64,000 bases of DNA from Synanceia verrucosa (lineage: Eukaryota; Chordata; Actinopteri; Perciformes; Synanceiidae): contig CM056553.1 of the NCBI GenBank assembly GCA_029721515.1, positions 4,973,001 through 5,037,000 on the forward strand, read 5' to 3'. This document shows, piece after piece, positions 11,521 through 24,990 of the stretch (position 1 is its first letter; every line of letters starts with the position of its first letter). Made by a program: the position numbers and the translations under genes. The notes below the pieces were generated by a model. The model was given only the letters and a program-made list of their open reading frames with translations. It was not told the DNA's origin and did no database searches.

Positions 11521-12556
11521 ATAGAAGCTTCTAAAAAACAGCCTGAATGCAGTAAAGCTCTAAAATGTGGATTCTGTTTAACCTTCTCTGTCTTTGTGTG
11601 GCGGTGCCTTTCCAGAGTTACTGAACCGACTGAGACTACAATACGGAGAGAGTTTTGCTCCATAATGTGACATCTGCTATTAAAAATGCCTGATTGGAAG
11701 AAATGAACAATGACAGCAACTTTTAAAAGACAGTAGCTGCACTTTTATTTTCTCATTATGACTATTATATTTGGACACTAACACAACTAAATATCTCTAT
11801 TATTGTTATTACTGAATAAATACCTAAAGTAGCATTAACATACACTACATACAATACATAGAGTTTGCATAACATTCATAATAACATTTGCATATCTATG
11901 AATAAAGACTGTTTTTATTATATATATATTACTTATGTATTTTTACTGTATAGTGTGTCAAAACTGAACAAATATATGATGCTACTTACTTTAATACATT
12001 ATTATATAGAATTTATTCATTATTGAGACTTATATCTATAGTCATATCATGGCTGCAAGAGTTGCACAGCTGGATTTATGCAGTTTACTTTATGATGCAT
12101 ATACTGTTTACAATATAACCATCATTATTTTATTTCTTTGTTCTTTATCTATTTATTTTATCTCTGAATATGTGACTTTTCCCCACAGGAGACTAAAGTT
12201 GCTGTTTCTAAATAATGACTGAGGATGTATAACATGTTGGAAATTCACACTTCTATTCACTGACTTTGACACTATTGGATGGTGGTGTTTTACGTGCAGA
12301 CACATCTGGGATCTGCATGGTTTGGATAATGGGCTGGTCTCAGCTAGATAAGTGAGGATTAGACTAAAGCAATGTTTGGATATAATCCTTGGTGTTTAAT
12401 GGACACTGAAAATGGTCTTTATCTTGTTTTTTATTATTTTTGGTAAATCCAACAGCAGTTTGTTCAACAGCTGACGTCAGAGTTCAGAGTGAAGGATGCA
12501 GCATGGCTCGTAACATCCCAGAAATATAAAACAATACCTTCCAAAGAACTCAAACG

Positions 12557-12603
12557 TAGATAGATAGATAAATCAGAGAGATCAGAGATAGATCAGATAG
12601 ATA
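12557..12603 (+). repeat. Imperfect GATA/GATCAGA repeat
   Basis: GATAGATAGATA followed by interrupted ATCAGAGAGATCAGAGATAGATC units. Confidence 0.85.
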
Positions 12604-15203
12604 GGGAGATGCAACATTACTGACAGATGTCGCCAAATCCTCTTTACTCCACCTTTAAACCCACAAATATTACTTATTTTAAAAAAGAGACCATATTTGT
12701 GTATTATAGACACAAACATATGAATATTATTGAAGTTGTAATTCTAAAGTTATCAACATTTAACCCCTCAGGTTCTCTGCTCAAGCTGAATTATAACAGG
12801 AAATATTATAATTAATCCACTAGAACTCAAGTTGCTGTTGAAAGAACAAAAAACTGTGACTGTGTTTTGTTTTTTGTTTTTTTTTAGTTTTTTTTTCCCA
12901 ACGTTTGAAATGAAATGCATCATGGTCATTATGTGTGTGGATGAGTTTTCATGCCCGTTGGGAAACCTATTAAAAAAGCAAATACTTAGGTGTGTACGAG
13001 GAAATAAGTACTTCTTTACATCACTCCTGAATGTGTATGTTTTTTTTTGTATATTTATGGTATTTAGCCACCAGCAGTGAAATGAATGAAATGTGTTTGA
13101 GCCTCTGATGCTTTCAGGTGCTGTAGCCTACAGTGAAACAACGCTGCACTATTGATTTGTTTTTCCATAGTGCCAACTGTGTCTTTAGCATCGCCTCCGC
13201 CATCGCTCTCCCATTCTTTCCCCAAGCTTTCTGCTCCGCTGTAACCGATAAATAAACTGGCAAACCAGCTCAATCAGGACCAAAATAAGAATCACCTTAA
13301 ATGCCAAATGCAATAAATGTGCAGGAACTTGTCTTGCTGGCACTGGTGCAAAGATATATTAACCACAAATGCAACTGAGGCAGCCTCGTTTCCACAGACT
13401 CCAGCGTCGAGTCAATCATACCAAGCTATTTATTTCTCCATGCTGAGAGAGCATCGGTTAAAATCTAATATTTCTCACAATGGCTGTAGCTAAATAGTGT
13501 TCCCTTATGAAAACCGAAAGGAGGAAAATCCCCTTGAATTAAAAAGTGGTCCATTAAATGGTACAGCCCCTCACAGAGAGTCCCCATTGATTTAAGAGCA
13601 GGGTCATAAATCTTCCACACAACGGGGCTGAGATCAGGGGATCTCCGGCTCAAAAGAGCAAGAAAAGAAAACAGGGACGTCCTGCAGCTGAGACACCATT
13701 CAATACTGTACCCAAACATGACAATCAATTAACAACTGAGTGGCTGAAGGTCGTTAGATTGATTATTATGAGCACTTGTGGCTGCTTCTGGTGAATACAA
13801 ATAGGATCAAAGTTGACTAAATATGCTCAATTATAGCAACGAGCTGCTGACAGCCTTCATAATGCTGTACCTCAGGAAGAGTTTAAGATTATAGCGGAGC
13901 ATAAAGTTATTTATGGTTAATTTACATATAATCAGACTGAGCTATTGTCAATATGTTGAGTTTAGAGCTCATGAAATTCAGTCAGTGAAGTGATTAGCCA
14001 CCAGGAATTTAATCAATCATCATTTAATTCTTCTGATTTAGAGAAAATTCACTGGTTTCAGCTTCTCTCATATAAATATGTTTCTTAGGTTTCTGTGTTA
14101 GATACCTGGATATCTTTAGGTTTTGGAGAGAACAACAATGTGATTATGTAAGCTTGGGCTTTGGGAAACTGTGTTTTTACTATTTCCTTACATTTTACAC
14201 ACAAAACAAAAGAATTTACCAATTAATCGATGATCAAAGTGATCATTATTCGCAGCCTTTTTTGAGTTAAATATATTAAGATGAGTGATTCTGCAGGACT
14301 GAACTTAACAGCTCAAACGTACTTAATACAAATGATTTAGGATAACTATGGTGTGAATGTTTGCAGCAGAATGTACGTTAAAACTTATGAATAGTATGTA
14401 ATTGGTTTGATTACAGCATTTGTTGTGAGCCCTCACCTTTCTCTCTCTGTTAATCTTCCTACTGTCGTCTGTCAATAAAGGTTAAAATGTCAGAGCAAAT
14501 CTCAAAGAAATCTTTAACAAAATAATAGGATTTAACCTAAAGCACAACAGTGAGATATGTGAATATGCTGTACAAACTGAATTTAAGGAATTAATCTAAA
14601 TTTAAATTCACCAGGGGAAGCGTACATCTCATAATAATCAACCCTTCACTGTCACATTAAGGCACAATATTTTTACCCACTTTGCAATAAGTATAACTGA
14701 TAAAGGTGGATTGCTGCAACGTTATCATGAAAATAATTTAGTAAATGAAGTATTGTGGAAAAACTACATTTCAGGCAAAGCCGTGGGAAACACACACAGG
14801 CGACATCCACTCGCCAATTTCTCCACTCAGGGAATTAAATCCACTTGAGCTGAGATCACCATGTCACGAACTCGCCTTTCGCTCTTTGCTCGCCTTCCCA
14901 GCGTGAAGGAAACCCCCAACTGGGCCCCGGTAACAAGGGCGGCGTCCTGCGAGCCAACACACACTGCCCAAGAGAAAGCAAGACCTGCTGGGGAGTGAAT
15001 GGAGGCACTGGGAGGCTGGGGGGCTTTGGTCAAATTGGCACCCTGTGTCACCTTGTCAACACCTCGATGCCCTGAAAAACCTGCACACAGAGTCCACCAC
15101 CCACTCCTGGGGCTACGCTAACTCCACCCATTCGTTAGTCTGCAGCAGGTGAGCAGCGACTGGAGGTGGGAGGGGACATCAACATGTCGTTTTATAGTAG
15201 CGT

Positions 15204-15950
15204 ACATGTTATATGTGATATTATACAATATAAACTTCTGTATATGCTGTAAATATTATGTTATATGTGATATTATATAATATAAACTTCTGTATATGCT
15301 GTAAATATTATGTTATATGTGATATTATACAATATAAACTTCTGTATATGCTGTAAATATTACGTTATATGTGATATTATATAATATAAACTTCTGCATA
15401 TGCTGTAAATATTACGTTATATGTGATATTATATAATATAAACTTCTGCATATGCTGTAAATATTACGTTATATGTGATATTATACAATATAAACTTCTG
15501 TATATGCTGTAAATATTACGTTATATGTGATATTATATAATATAAACTTCTGTATATGCTGTAAATATTACGTTATATGTGATATTACATAATATAAACT
15601 TCTGTATATGCTGTAAATATTACGTTATATGTGATATTATAGAATATAAACTTCTGTATATGCTGTAAATATTACGTTATATGTGATATTATATAATATA
15701 AACTTCTGTATATGCTGTAAATATTACGTTATATGTGATATTATATAATATAAACTTCTGTATATGCTGTAAATATTACGTTATATGTGATATTACATAA
15801 TATAAACTTCTGTATATGCTGTAAATATTACGTTATATGTGATATTATAGAATATAAACTTCTGTAAATGCTGTAAATATTACGTTATATGCGATATTAC
15901 ATAATATAAACTTCTGTATATGCTGTAAATATTATATGTGATATTATATC
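15204..15950. repeat. 52-bp AT-rich minisatellite, about 14 copies
   Basis: This is a tandem array with a strict 52-bp period. GTTATATGTGATATTA starts at 15208, 15260, 15312, 15364 and so on through 15884, and a truncated last unit lacks the GTT. Each unit contains the self-complementary core ATATTATATAATAT or a variant, plus AACTTCTGTATATGCTG. Copies differ at the core (ATAC, ATAT, ACAT, ATAG) and at ATG versus ACG before the TTATATG. The variant order is non-random (see findings). Confidence 0.96.
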
Positions 15951-16165
15951 CTTAACCTTCATGCTGTATCATCATCCTCCTCGTATTTTACGATCATCTG
16001 GCTGCCGGAGTGACGTCTTTTTAGCATAACTAACTAACTAACTAACTCACTAACGGTGTTGTCATTACTGAAGCAAAAATAAAGACTCAAAACTGCAATA
16101 AGTCAGAGTTATCTATCGTTAAATATGACCCTGGCAATAAAACCAAATCTGAATTTGAAATTTTT

Positions 16166-16187
16166 AGAGAGAAAGGAGAGACAGAGC

Positions 16188-16224
<37 letters not shown>

Positions 16225-16264
16225 ACGAAAGCGAGAGAGAAAGAGAGTGAGAGAGAGCGAGAAG
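16166..16264 (+). repeat. GA-rich polypurine tract
   Basis: Nearly pure purine tract with (GA) runs and GAAAGCGAGAG interruptions. It is followed at 16298 by a (GT) tract. Confidence 0.93.
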
Positions 16265-16297
16265 GGAGCTAGGGATGATTTCTCTAGGGATGAAGGA

Positions 16298-16353
16298 TGT
16301 GTGTGCGTGTGTGTGTGCGCGTGTGTGTGTGTGCGCACTGTGTGTGTGCGTGT

Positions 16354-16387
<34 letters not shown>
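16298..16387 (+). repeat. GT/GC alternating purine-pyrimidine tract
   Basis: (GT)n with GTGCGC and GTATGT interruptions over about 90 bp. Alternating purine-pyrimidine sequence of this kind can adopt left-handed DNA. Confidence 0.95.
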
Positions 16388-16389
<2 letters not shown>

Positions 16390-16717
16390 AGGGTGCAGAG
16401 TGGGGGGGGTGTTGAGACGAAGAAGCAGAAGGGGGGATGAGAGAGCGGTGGAGTAGAGAGAGCGAGGGGAGAATGAGCGAGCGAGGCAACGGGGATGAGA
16501 GAGAGGAGGAGGAGGGGAGGTGGTGGAGGAGAGCGAGGCGAGGCAGAGCTGATTGAGATTCGGGCCTCCAGAGCTGCTGCTCGCTGCTCGGGGAGAACAC
16601 GCTCCATTATTGGAATTCTTTTTTTCCTTTTTTTTCTTTTTCTAATGAATTAATTCTTCTCATCCAATTTAGGTGAAGATGAAAAGAGAGCAGCGCTGCG
16701 AGCATCAAATTTAGCTT

Positions 16718-16747
16718 TTGTTGTTGTTGTTGTTGTTGTTGTTGTTG
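16718..16747 (+). repeat. TTG microsatellite, 10 units
   Basis: Perfect (TTG)10. Confidence 0.97.
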
Positions 16748-19465
16748 ACCGGGCCTGGGCTGCTGTGTTTCTATGCTGTACGGTTAATATCGGACACTCG
16801 TAATATATTAGGTTATTTGTTTTTGCTCCTTTTGGGGGAGCCTTGTTTACAAAACGCAACACAACAGCAACATAAAAAAAGACATTTCCTGTGCGTGTTA
16901 TTGGGGATGTTTCATAAGCATTTACTGATATGATAAGACAAAGACCCTTCTGCACATTCTCACATATACAACCACCACTTGAATACTAAATCATCTCCCT
17001 TTCAACAGCACAGAAAAAGTGAGGCGAGTTTGACTCAAACACACTTTAACACACACTCTCACACATTAGACCTGAAACAATGCTAAGATTTAAATTTGAC
17101 ACGTTAAATAAAAGCTTCTCAAAAACTTTTCCATGTGTTATTGATATTTTCCTCAGAAATTACAACATTTTTCTTGATTGTTTGATGCAGCTAAGTTTAC
17201 GAAAACAAAAAAGTCAAAAGAGATAATTAAATATGAAACACCTAGAAAATGTTGTCTAAAAATGCTCTTTGACAGAGTATTTGTGTATGTGTGTATATTT
17301 TACACCAAAGTATTTCAAAGAACCCTGCTAAAATATAAGCAGAAATTATCTTATTAAGCTTCATCAGTGTATTGTGAAAAACATGCAGATTAGCTTAGCT
17401 AGATATATATTTTTGGTAACTTACAACTAACAACTTATATCATGTACAGTAACAATGAAATTTAAAGTATTTCTAAGGAAACTCTTTAGGTTACAGTATT
17501 GGCCATTATCAGATTTATTAAGCTAAGGTTTAATATTGTTCAGACTCCAGTGTAAATCTAACTAATTAATAAAATAAATTCTAATTTGGTCTTTATAAAG
17601 AAAGAAATCCACCAGAACACGAAAACAGCTCAGACTCTGCCTCAAGAATAAATTAAACATTTAAAAACAAGACTGGAAAATGACAAATTACTGCCTCAGT
17701 GTCAATAATAAATACAGCTAGTACCCAGAAATTCATGAATCAAGTTCATTTGCATTGGAAATTAGTGAAATTATCAAATTTATTTTTATAAAACAACATT
17801 TTAGATATAATAAAAGACAAAAATGACTTGCTAGAAGGGATATTTTCTTCTTTTTAATTCGCATTTTAGCCTCACAGCCCCCGGCAGGTCAGCCAAAATC
17901 TTAATTTCAGACCATGCACATGAGCGCGAGCGCCGTGCTGTCAAGTCCTGAAAACAAGAGGGCGTAGAGCTGTTTAATGTCAGAACAATCCGGTCTGGTG
18001 CTGCAGCTCAGGGTTCATGCTACAAGGAACATGGGATCCCTTTAGCTCGACTGCTCGGCCCTGACAAGGTATCTGGCCTTCGGATTCATTTTGACAGTCA
18101 GCAGAAGAACACTAAGAGTCAGCTAGCCATCTGGATCAGACTGTGGTGAAGCAGATATTCACTCCGGCTCACGGGGGGATTCGTTCCCCAAAGACAAAAG
18201 CAGATGAGCTCAGCTTTAGTGCTTTCACAAGACCTCGGTGTCAGGTTTGGATTATCTCACCTGCGCAATTTGTGCTTCCCCACAGCTTCTGCCTGGGCTT
18301 CACTTCTCCTGCAAACTAAAACGCACACCCTGCAAAGGTCTTATTCATGTCCCCTTAGCTCGGCCTTTGGAGAGGCAGAGGGTTTAGGAATCTGTCCACA
18401 TCTTAAACATGAGAAATGCCGTGGATTCAGGGGTCTGCGTGGAGGCCAACAAGCAGATAAGTAAAGAGGATAAATATGACGATGTGTGACATTTTCCTGC
18501 ATTAATTCTGAACTGTGGTCATAGGCAAATACAGCCAGGGAGCATTTTAGTATAATTCAACATGCGGTAACCGTCAAAATGACTGCAGTTAGGCTTTTTG
18601 TGACATGTAATCTTATAGGATTGGTTGACAATTCATTATGTGATCTCTGCAGCTTTTAATCATCATCACTTAGACTGGATGCTGGAGATTTCTTCACAGT
18701 TTCATTTCTCATAGCTGACTACTGTGAGCTTGTCCTTTAAGACACAATATGCTGCATGAATGTGCTGATAGTTCATTGATGCAACTTTACAGATTCTCGT
18801 GGGCATAATTACTTGTTTTTTCTGATAAATTACCTGTTTTATAATTACTGTAACAAACACCATAGAAAAGGGGCAGAATCACTTTCTAGTATAATAAAGT
18901 ACATTTAATTGTTGCTAACTTAGAGTTTCTTTCATGTCAAAAGTATTTAACCGCAGTGAAATGTACACTGCAAAAACATTGGATGCTTTTCTCCACAGCA
19001 TTATTTTAAAACTTTTATATTATATGATGTGATTTGATTTGATTAGTTACTAGTTATTTTGCATGCTGAAATTATCAATAAAAATATAAATTAACTGATT
19101 AAATATCACCTTTATCATAGAATCCAGTTCTACATAATGAACACTTTTACATTTGGATTCTTCAAGCATAATTTGTTAATACTTCAGTAAGATTTTACTT
19201 TTTACAGCATCTGAATTCATCGTCCGCCACTGCTCTTTAAATTTATCTAAAGAAATCGGGGTAAACATTTAAAACATAGCAGCAAATAAGAGAAAAGAAG
19301 ACGGTGAGGCCACCAGGTGTGACCTGAGACAAAACGGAGAGGGTAAAAAGAATCAAAGGGTGTAAATGGATTTGATCTTTAACCAGTTAAACACCTCATC
19401 TGGTCTGTTATCAGAGCCCGAGATCAATTATTCATGGCGGCAGAAGCTCAGGGGTCAGGTGTTAC

Positions 19466-19638
19466 CTTTGTAAACATTGGCTTCCCGTGCTGGGTGACCA
19501 TGGTGCACTGATCACAGTCCAGGGTGATGCAGGAGTTGTGGAAGGACTCCTTGGAGTGTTTGAGGATGTAGTGGAGCTCGGTGACGCCGCCTTCGAACAC
19601 CGTGCTGAAATAACGGGGGATCAACGTCCGGCCGATCG
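19466..19638 (-). CDS. ldb2: ldb2 internal exon (IGRTLIPRYFSTVFEGG...)
   Basis: This 173-bp coding exon has two bases (CG) completing the split Thr codon, then 57 residues beginning IGRTLIPRYFSTVFEGGV and ending GKPMFTK. It encodes the central part of the LDB dimerisation domain, about residues 80-136 of the human protein. RYFSTVFEGGV, KHSKES and CDQC favour LDB2 over LDB1, which has RYFRSIFEGGA and KHPKEA. Relative to my memory of human LDB2, the fish protein reads ELHYILKH for DLYYILKH and NSCITLDCDQC for NSSITVDCDQC, which adds one cysteine. The acceptor is CCTCGCAG and the donor AAAG|GTAACA, ending in phase 0. The exon sits alone between introns of 32.6 kb (upstream) and 8.8 kb (downstream). 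Confidence 0.97.
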
Positions 19639-19864
19639 CTGCGAGGAAACAAAGGAGAGGACAGAGACGGTAAATAAAGAGGAACAGCAAATGATCTGAA
19701 AAGAAGATAGAGGGCTGAGATAATAGAAGAGAGGAGGCTGATTACAAACCTCCACTAACACTGTAATGATGCTGCATCAGGCCAAATACCCCCACTACTA
19801 CAGCAGCTGTAAGGATACTACTGGTACACTGTAATTATTACTACAGAGTGCTGCATGATACCTT

Positions 19865-19985
19865 CAAGAAGTACTTTGACATTTTGGGAAAGTAAGGATA
19901 GAGTCAGATCCTGGAGGTAATTAGCTTAGCTTAGCATAAACACTAGAAAGAGATAGAAAAGTCTAGCCTGTCTTTCTCTAAAGTT
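19865..19985 (+). repeat. Second TTAGCTTAGCTTAGCATAAA-type fragment
   Basis: AGTACTTTGACATTTTGGGA is followed by AGATCCTGGAGGTAATTAGCTTAGC and ATAAACACTAGAAAGAG. It lies just 5' (in plus coordinates, to the right) of the ldb2 exon at 19466-19638. Confidence 0.55.
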
Positions 19986-22029
19986 CCACAAATTATTTTT
20001 TCCACATTTGGGATTATGGACCGACTCAACAAACAATATAATGTGTTAATCTATGACATTTAGATGTCCCTTGTCTTTATCCATGGGAGGTTAAAAACAA
20101 AAACGTGAAAAATAAAAAAATAATGTTACATTAATTTTAAGAAAAAATAATTACTTTTAACAAAAGCAAAACTTCTCAAATATTAACGTCCTTAATAAAT
20201 GATTTAAATCAGAAACTGATCAATAAATAAATAGTGTGTCACTATTATGAACTACTACTAATTATAGTCTTAGCTCTGTGTGAAACAATAACATGACACG
20301 TAAAACAGATATACTAGATATTATTGTACATTCAACAAACACATAAAGAAAAATATATTATATTCAAGTTCATAAAAATGAAAGATCGAGCAGAACACAA
20401 TCCAAAATGAAATGTTTGTTTATGTGCTAAGAAAATCATAACGGCAAAGAAACTGCTGGATGAGGACATCTGCTGTAGATTCATTAATCAAGATAAATAT
20501 TTTATTGGCTGTCAAAAGCTCCTTGGAGGCAGAAACTGATCAGATGTTCAAATGAACAAAATTTATTAAATATTTGAGAGCAAAGATGCTCCGCTCTTCC
20601 TATCAGTCGAGGAACACAGGAAATACTGTGGAGTCTGCTGTTTATTGATTTGACTTTAACCTCTGGACTCATTACAGCGGGCTGCTTGTAATACTGCCAA
20701 TGTCAGTTTTTAGGGCATGCGTTCATTCATATTCTCCCCTTATCCCATCTCATTAACAGCTGAAAGGCCTTCTAATGGGACGAAACAATAAGCACATAAC
20801 AATAAGCACAAATCATTTTTAACAGTGCTGTAGCAATCAGCAGGAATCTGAATGAACTAAATAAATGCTATCGAGCGGCAGCCGCCCTGCTGATTGTGGC
20901 CAATTTATGAATCAAGATTGTCGATGCAACATTGATTTACAGAAACTATTAGATCGCCTGAAACCCATTGATTAGCCTTCAGGAAACCCGTTGACCCTCC
21001 TGGAAACACCTTTTATTCTTAGTCTGGTTTTCCCCTGAAACACATGTCGAATAAATCTCCCCAGTGCAGTGAGGTAAATTCAACTCTTTCCAACACATCA
21101 GAAGATTAAAGCTTCCCTTGAAACAACTGACAAAATCATGAATTTGATCCACTTCTTCAGGATATGACACTTTGTGTAATATACGACTCTCACTTTTGAA
21201 TATTCCTCATGCGAGCGAGGCTGCACGAGAAAGTGTTTTCACATATTTTTCAAGAATGATATGACTCCACGGCTAACTTTAGTATTAAACTGAATTATTA
21301 AGTTGGACAACTTCTGCAGTGCAAACTTTCGTCAGGAGCCTAAAGAGACGATGAAGAGGCTGCATGATGAACACTAGAGGAGGAGCCAGGGAGGGACGAA
21401 GTGTCTTCATTGTTTTATAGCCCTCCGGCTTCGTCTGGTTTCTATCTCCTCTGTGTTTGCTGAATTCAAGGAGAAGAATGGATGATAAAGAGAGAGAGAA
21501 TCTTACACTTCCCATTACATTATGGATGCACTGTGATGGCAGGCACAATACAGTTTCCTGAATACTTGGATGTATTTTATAGTCTGAAATCATGTCCTAA
21601 AACGCCTTTCCTTTCAAGATTTTAACATTCGATTGCGAAAATATTAACAGTATATCTTGTTAATAGCCTGCTGATGGCTGAAGTGAAAAATGAACACAGG
21701 AGCTTCTTCGACAAAGAGTTTTGAAACCGTCTTTAACAAAACAAAACTTCAGCTTTACAGCTTTGGGGCTCTTTTGTCTGCGAGCGTCTCGACAGTACAT
21801 TTGCAACGTCGATGAAATTCCCAGTAACAACCTGAAATCCTGCTACATATCTTCCATCCACCAGACCAGAGTACAGCAAGTCCAATTATATATATATGTA
21901 TATATAGATATATATAGAGAGCTTCTTTCGATCAGATATTCTGTAGGTCTAGAAATATGACTCAAAATGTGCAAAAATGCTGGCACAAGGCACTTTCTGT
22001 TTTACAAAATGTCTGGCACTCAAAGAGTT

Positions 22030-22270
22030 AAAGAAAAGCTGCACTTATTCATTATTTTTCAATTATTTTTGAAATTATTTTCTCAATTAATTTCTTTTCA
22101 GCAATGTCAGAAAACAGTGAGAAAATCCCATCTCAGAGTCCAAATATCATGTGTTGTCCACCAACAGTCCAAAAAGTAAAATAATGTGACTAAAAACAAG
22201 CACAGTAGCATTTGAGGAGAAAACATAAAGAAATAATAGACTAATCATAGATCAATAGATAAACTGATAA
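22030..22270 (+). repeat. Fragment of the same dispersed repeat
   Basis: Contains TTTTCTCAATTAATTTCTTTTCAGC, AATGTCAGAAAACAGTGAGAAAAT, CCAACAGTCCAAAAAGTAAA and a terminal ATAGACTAATCATAGATCAATAG. Degraded, with approximate boundaries. Confidence 0.5.
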
Positions 22271-22869
22271 TTGTTTGCGCTCTTAAAAGAAGTCTGATTA
22301 TAGTCAATACTTCATTTCATGAACATTTAAGACGATTATTCTGCATTGTAGGCAGATCTTCACTTCAGCGCTTGGAAACAATAATGTGAGGCTAAAGTGG
22401 AAAAATGAGATGTTAATGCACAGGGTTTACTCAGAATATAAAGTAAGATGGTCTCCACTGCACAACTTAACATGGAGATCAGGGATTCTGCACAGCACCA
22501 ACGCAGCAGCTGCGTCAAACACCTCCCACCATTACTTGTTGGGCAGCTGTGCAGACCTGATCTGCAGAGCAGACCGGACCTTCTCCATCCCCTCATCGCA
22601 GCAGCACATTCCCCCTTAAAGACGCTTTTTCTTTCAAGCTTTAGGGTTTCTGCTGAACAAAGATACGCCCTGCTTCACACCGCTGCATGCCTGAAAGCTG
22701 CACTGCAACCACAGGCTTCATCCAAACATCACTGGGCATTTCCACTCCAGCAACTCGGCTTGCTCAAGGGCAGCGCCGGCGGTTACTGAAGGGCAAAGAG
22801 CTTCTAGTTCCCTAAAACGCACCGAGGATCTGAACCAAAGACTGTACAGTACAGTAGTGATCCAGTACA

Positions 22870-23200
22870 GTGCAAGTAGTGGACGTCTGTTTTGAAGCCT
22901 CGAGTTCAGCATATTAGCCGTTGCCATCTTTTTTTGGCAACCAGAAGTGAAACAAGATGTCATAGCTCTTATAATTACCTTTCATGAACTGAAAATACAA
23001 AGTTTGAACGTGAAAACACAGATAATGCAGTAGTAGCATCCTGTCAATCAGCAGGTAAGCATCTCCTGCTTTATGGTCTTTTTGACTCTCTGGGACAATA
23101 ATTTACTAAATGAACATCAAGCAGTGATGAAGAAGACTTGAAACTACAGATTGAGACTATAAACTCATGTTTACAATGTTTACTGAGGGAATAAATTGTA
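22870..23200 (-). repeat. Dispersed repeat family B, copy 2 (inverted)
   Basis: Read on the minus strand it shares AAAGCAGGAGATGCTTACC, GACCATAAAGCAGG, TTTAGTAAATTATTG and CAGTAAACATTGTAAACATG with the copy at 30650-31110, including the TTGGCAACCAGAAGTG/CCATCTT end. The pair is about 7.5 kb apart in opposite orientation. Confidence 0.55.
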
Positions 23201-24719
23201 AATAGTGAGCTAAACTGATCACACAACAGTTAAGGTGGACACTGGAAAAACACTGTGACTGTATATCAGGGTCTATAGGGATCATCCCTCCAACACACTG
23301 CACAGCTGGTTATAATATGAAGGGGTGGGATTTCATGAAGCTTGATAGTTATCATGGTGGAAATTGTTATATCTTTATATAAGATTTAAAATTGAATTGA
23401 AATATCAAAATAAAGGTATCGTCCATGTGCTGCAACATTAAATTCAAGCAATTCAATTTAAGCTTCATTCAACTTTTTTCTTTTTTTTTTTTTTTTGTGA
23501 TGCCTCTGCACTGGCATCCTGCAGCGCCAAAGAACCGGCCTCATTAAAATGAATGAGGGGGCTGAATGTTTTTACTTGGGGCTCATGCCAAACTAAACAC
23601 CAACCAGGGGTACTTGTACTCCTGGGAGCAGTTACCTGGGGGTATGTGGCAATACTGTGGCATAGCTCGGCAAATTTGAACAAATGACTATAAGTTATAA
23701 AGAAATACACCTGTTTATTTGTGATTTATTGAGCTTCAGTGAATGTATTTTAAGAATAAAAACCAGCAGTGATAAGCCAACATCTTTACACCATATTGAG
23801 AGTGTGATAACTAGTTACAAATTTGATGCAGTTCTAGGAAAAAAAAGTGATCAAGTCTAAAGTATGTTTTGTTTGTAACCTCTAAAAACAACATGTGGAC
23901 ACTGGTTTTGTTTCACATTTGGTTCAACTTGGAATTGACCTTCTAATCCCGCTAAGTGTTGGCGACCCAGTCAGACTGTTAAATAACTGCAAAGACAAAA
24001 CAACCACAAATCCAGACTTTGGGATTATGACGGCGAGCATGTTGGGATTTCCAAGTCTCTCAACATTTTTCTGCCCGTCAAATCTCCATCATTGTAACAC
24101 TGCTGGGGAAAGGAGGAAAAAGAAAACGGTACAGCCATATTATCCAGCAGCACATGGCCTCTGATTTCAAGCAGAAATAATCCATCTTAGAGTCAACACT
24201 CTATTGGCTAGAATTATGCTCTCCTTCCCTCCAGGGTGGGTGGTCTGGAGGAGGAGGAAGGAGGGAGTGAAGCCTGGGAATAGAACTTCATTTAGAAGTG
24301 AAATGTCCCCAAAGACAGTGGCTCGAGAGGCTCTTCAGGTCAGACCTGGATGGTGGAGACTCAAACGAGAGCGAGAGAGTGAAAGATGAGGATGATGGTG
24401 TTTTTTGGGGGTTTTTTTGTTGGGGGGGGTACCCATGACTGGCATGTTTTTCAAATTCAATAAAGTCAGACATGACTAAATAACACGTAAAATGTTTGGC
24501 ATAGTGAGCAGTGGCTGAGGGAGGAGGGAGGGTGAGCTGCAGGGTCCGTTCGGCGTTGGATGACTGTGTAAATGATGCTCGCTCGCTCACTCTCGCTCTA
24601 TCACTTGCAATGCTCTCTCCCTCTCTCTCTTCTGTATCTCGCTCCCTCCCTCGCTCAGCCTCCACCACGGTTGAAAAACAAAGTACGTCTAGGAGTGGAG
24701 CTGACTGCTAATGCGGAGG

Positions 24720-24990
24720 AGCTCTGAGGAGACGAGGGGGAGGCAGAGAGGGTGGAGGAGGAGGAGGAGGAGGAGGTGGAGGTGGTGAGGGGGTTGTATA
24801 GGGATTGGAAAAAAAATGAGCGAGGGATGAAAGCAAGAGAGGGAGAGGAAACTAGGAGGGAAGATGAAAAAATAAGGGCTTGTCAATGAGAGAGAGGAGA
24901 CTCACTGAGGGGTAATAAGGAGAGCGAGACAGCCCCGAGAGGGTGAGACAGGAGGAGAGACAGGGAGGAGGAGGAGGGAGGAGGCGCTCA
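24720..24990 (+). repeat. GGA/GA-rich purine tracts
   Basis: (GGA)n at about 24753-24776 and GAGGAGGAGG stretches at about 24950-24982 within a generally purine-rich plus strand, next to a CpG-rich segment at 25005-25040. The preceding 24560-24660 is pyrimidine-rich with CTCGCTC repeats, giving a strand switch. Confidence 0.8.

Larger units (their letters stand above)
10622..19465 (-). other. ldb2 intron, 8,844 bp
   Basis: This is a phase-0 intron rich in unusual sequence. It holds two GA microsatellites with flanking motif palindromes (10975-11240), a polypyrimidine block (11336-11420), a 52-bp minisatellite (15204-15950), a GA-to-GT tract (16166-16387) and a GTT repeat (16718-16747). The rest, including 11460-15200 and 16750-19400, is AT-rich intron in which I recognise no gene. 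Confidence 0.88.

Noticed and set aside
16109..16600. Minus-strand frame of 163 codons (Ser/Leu and Thr/His runs)
   Set aside because: It is entirely a translation of the GA and GT microsatellites.
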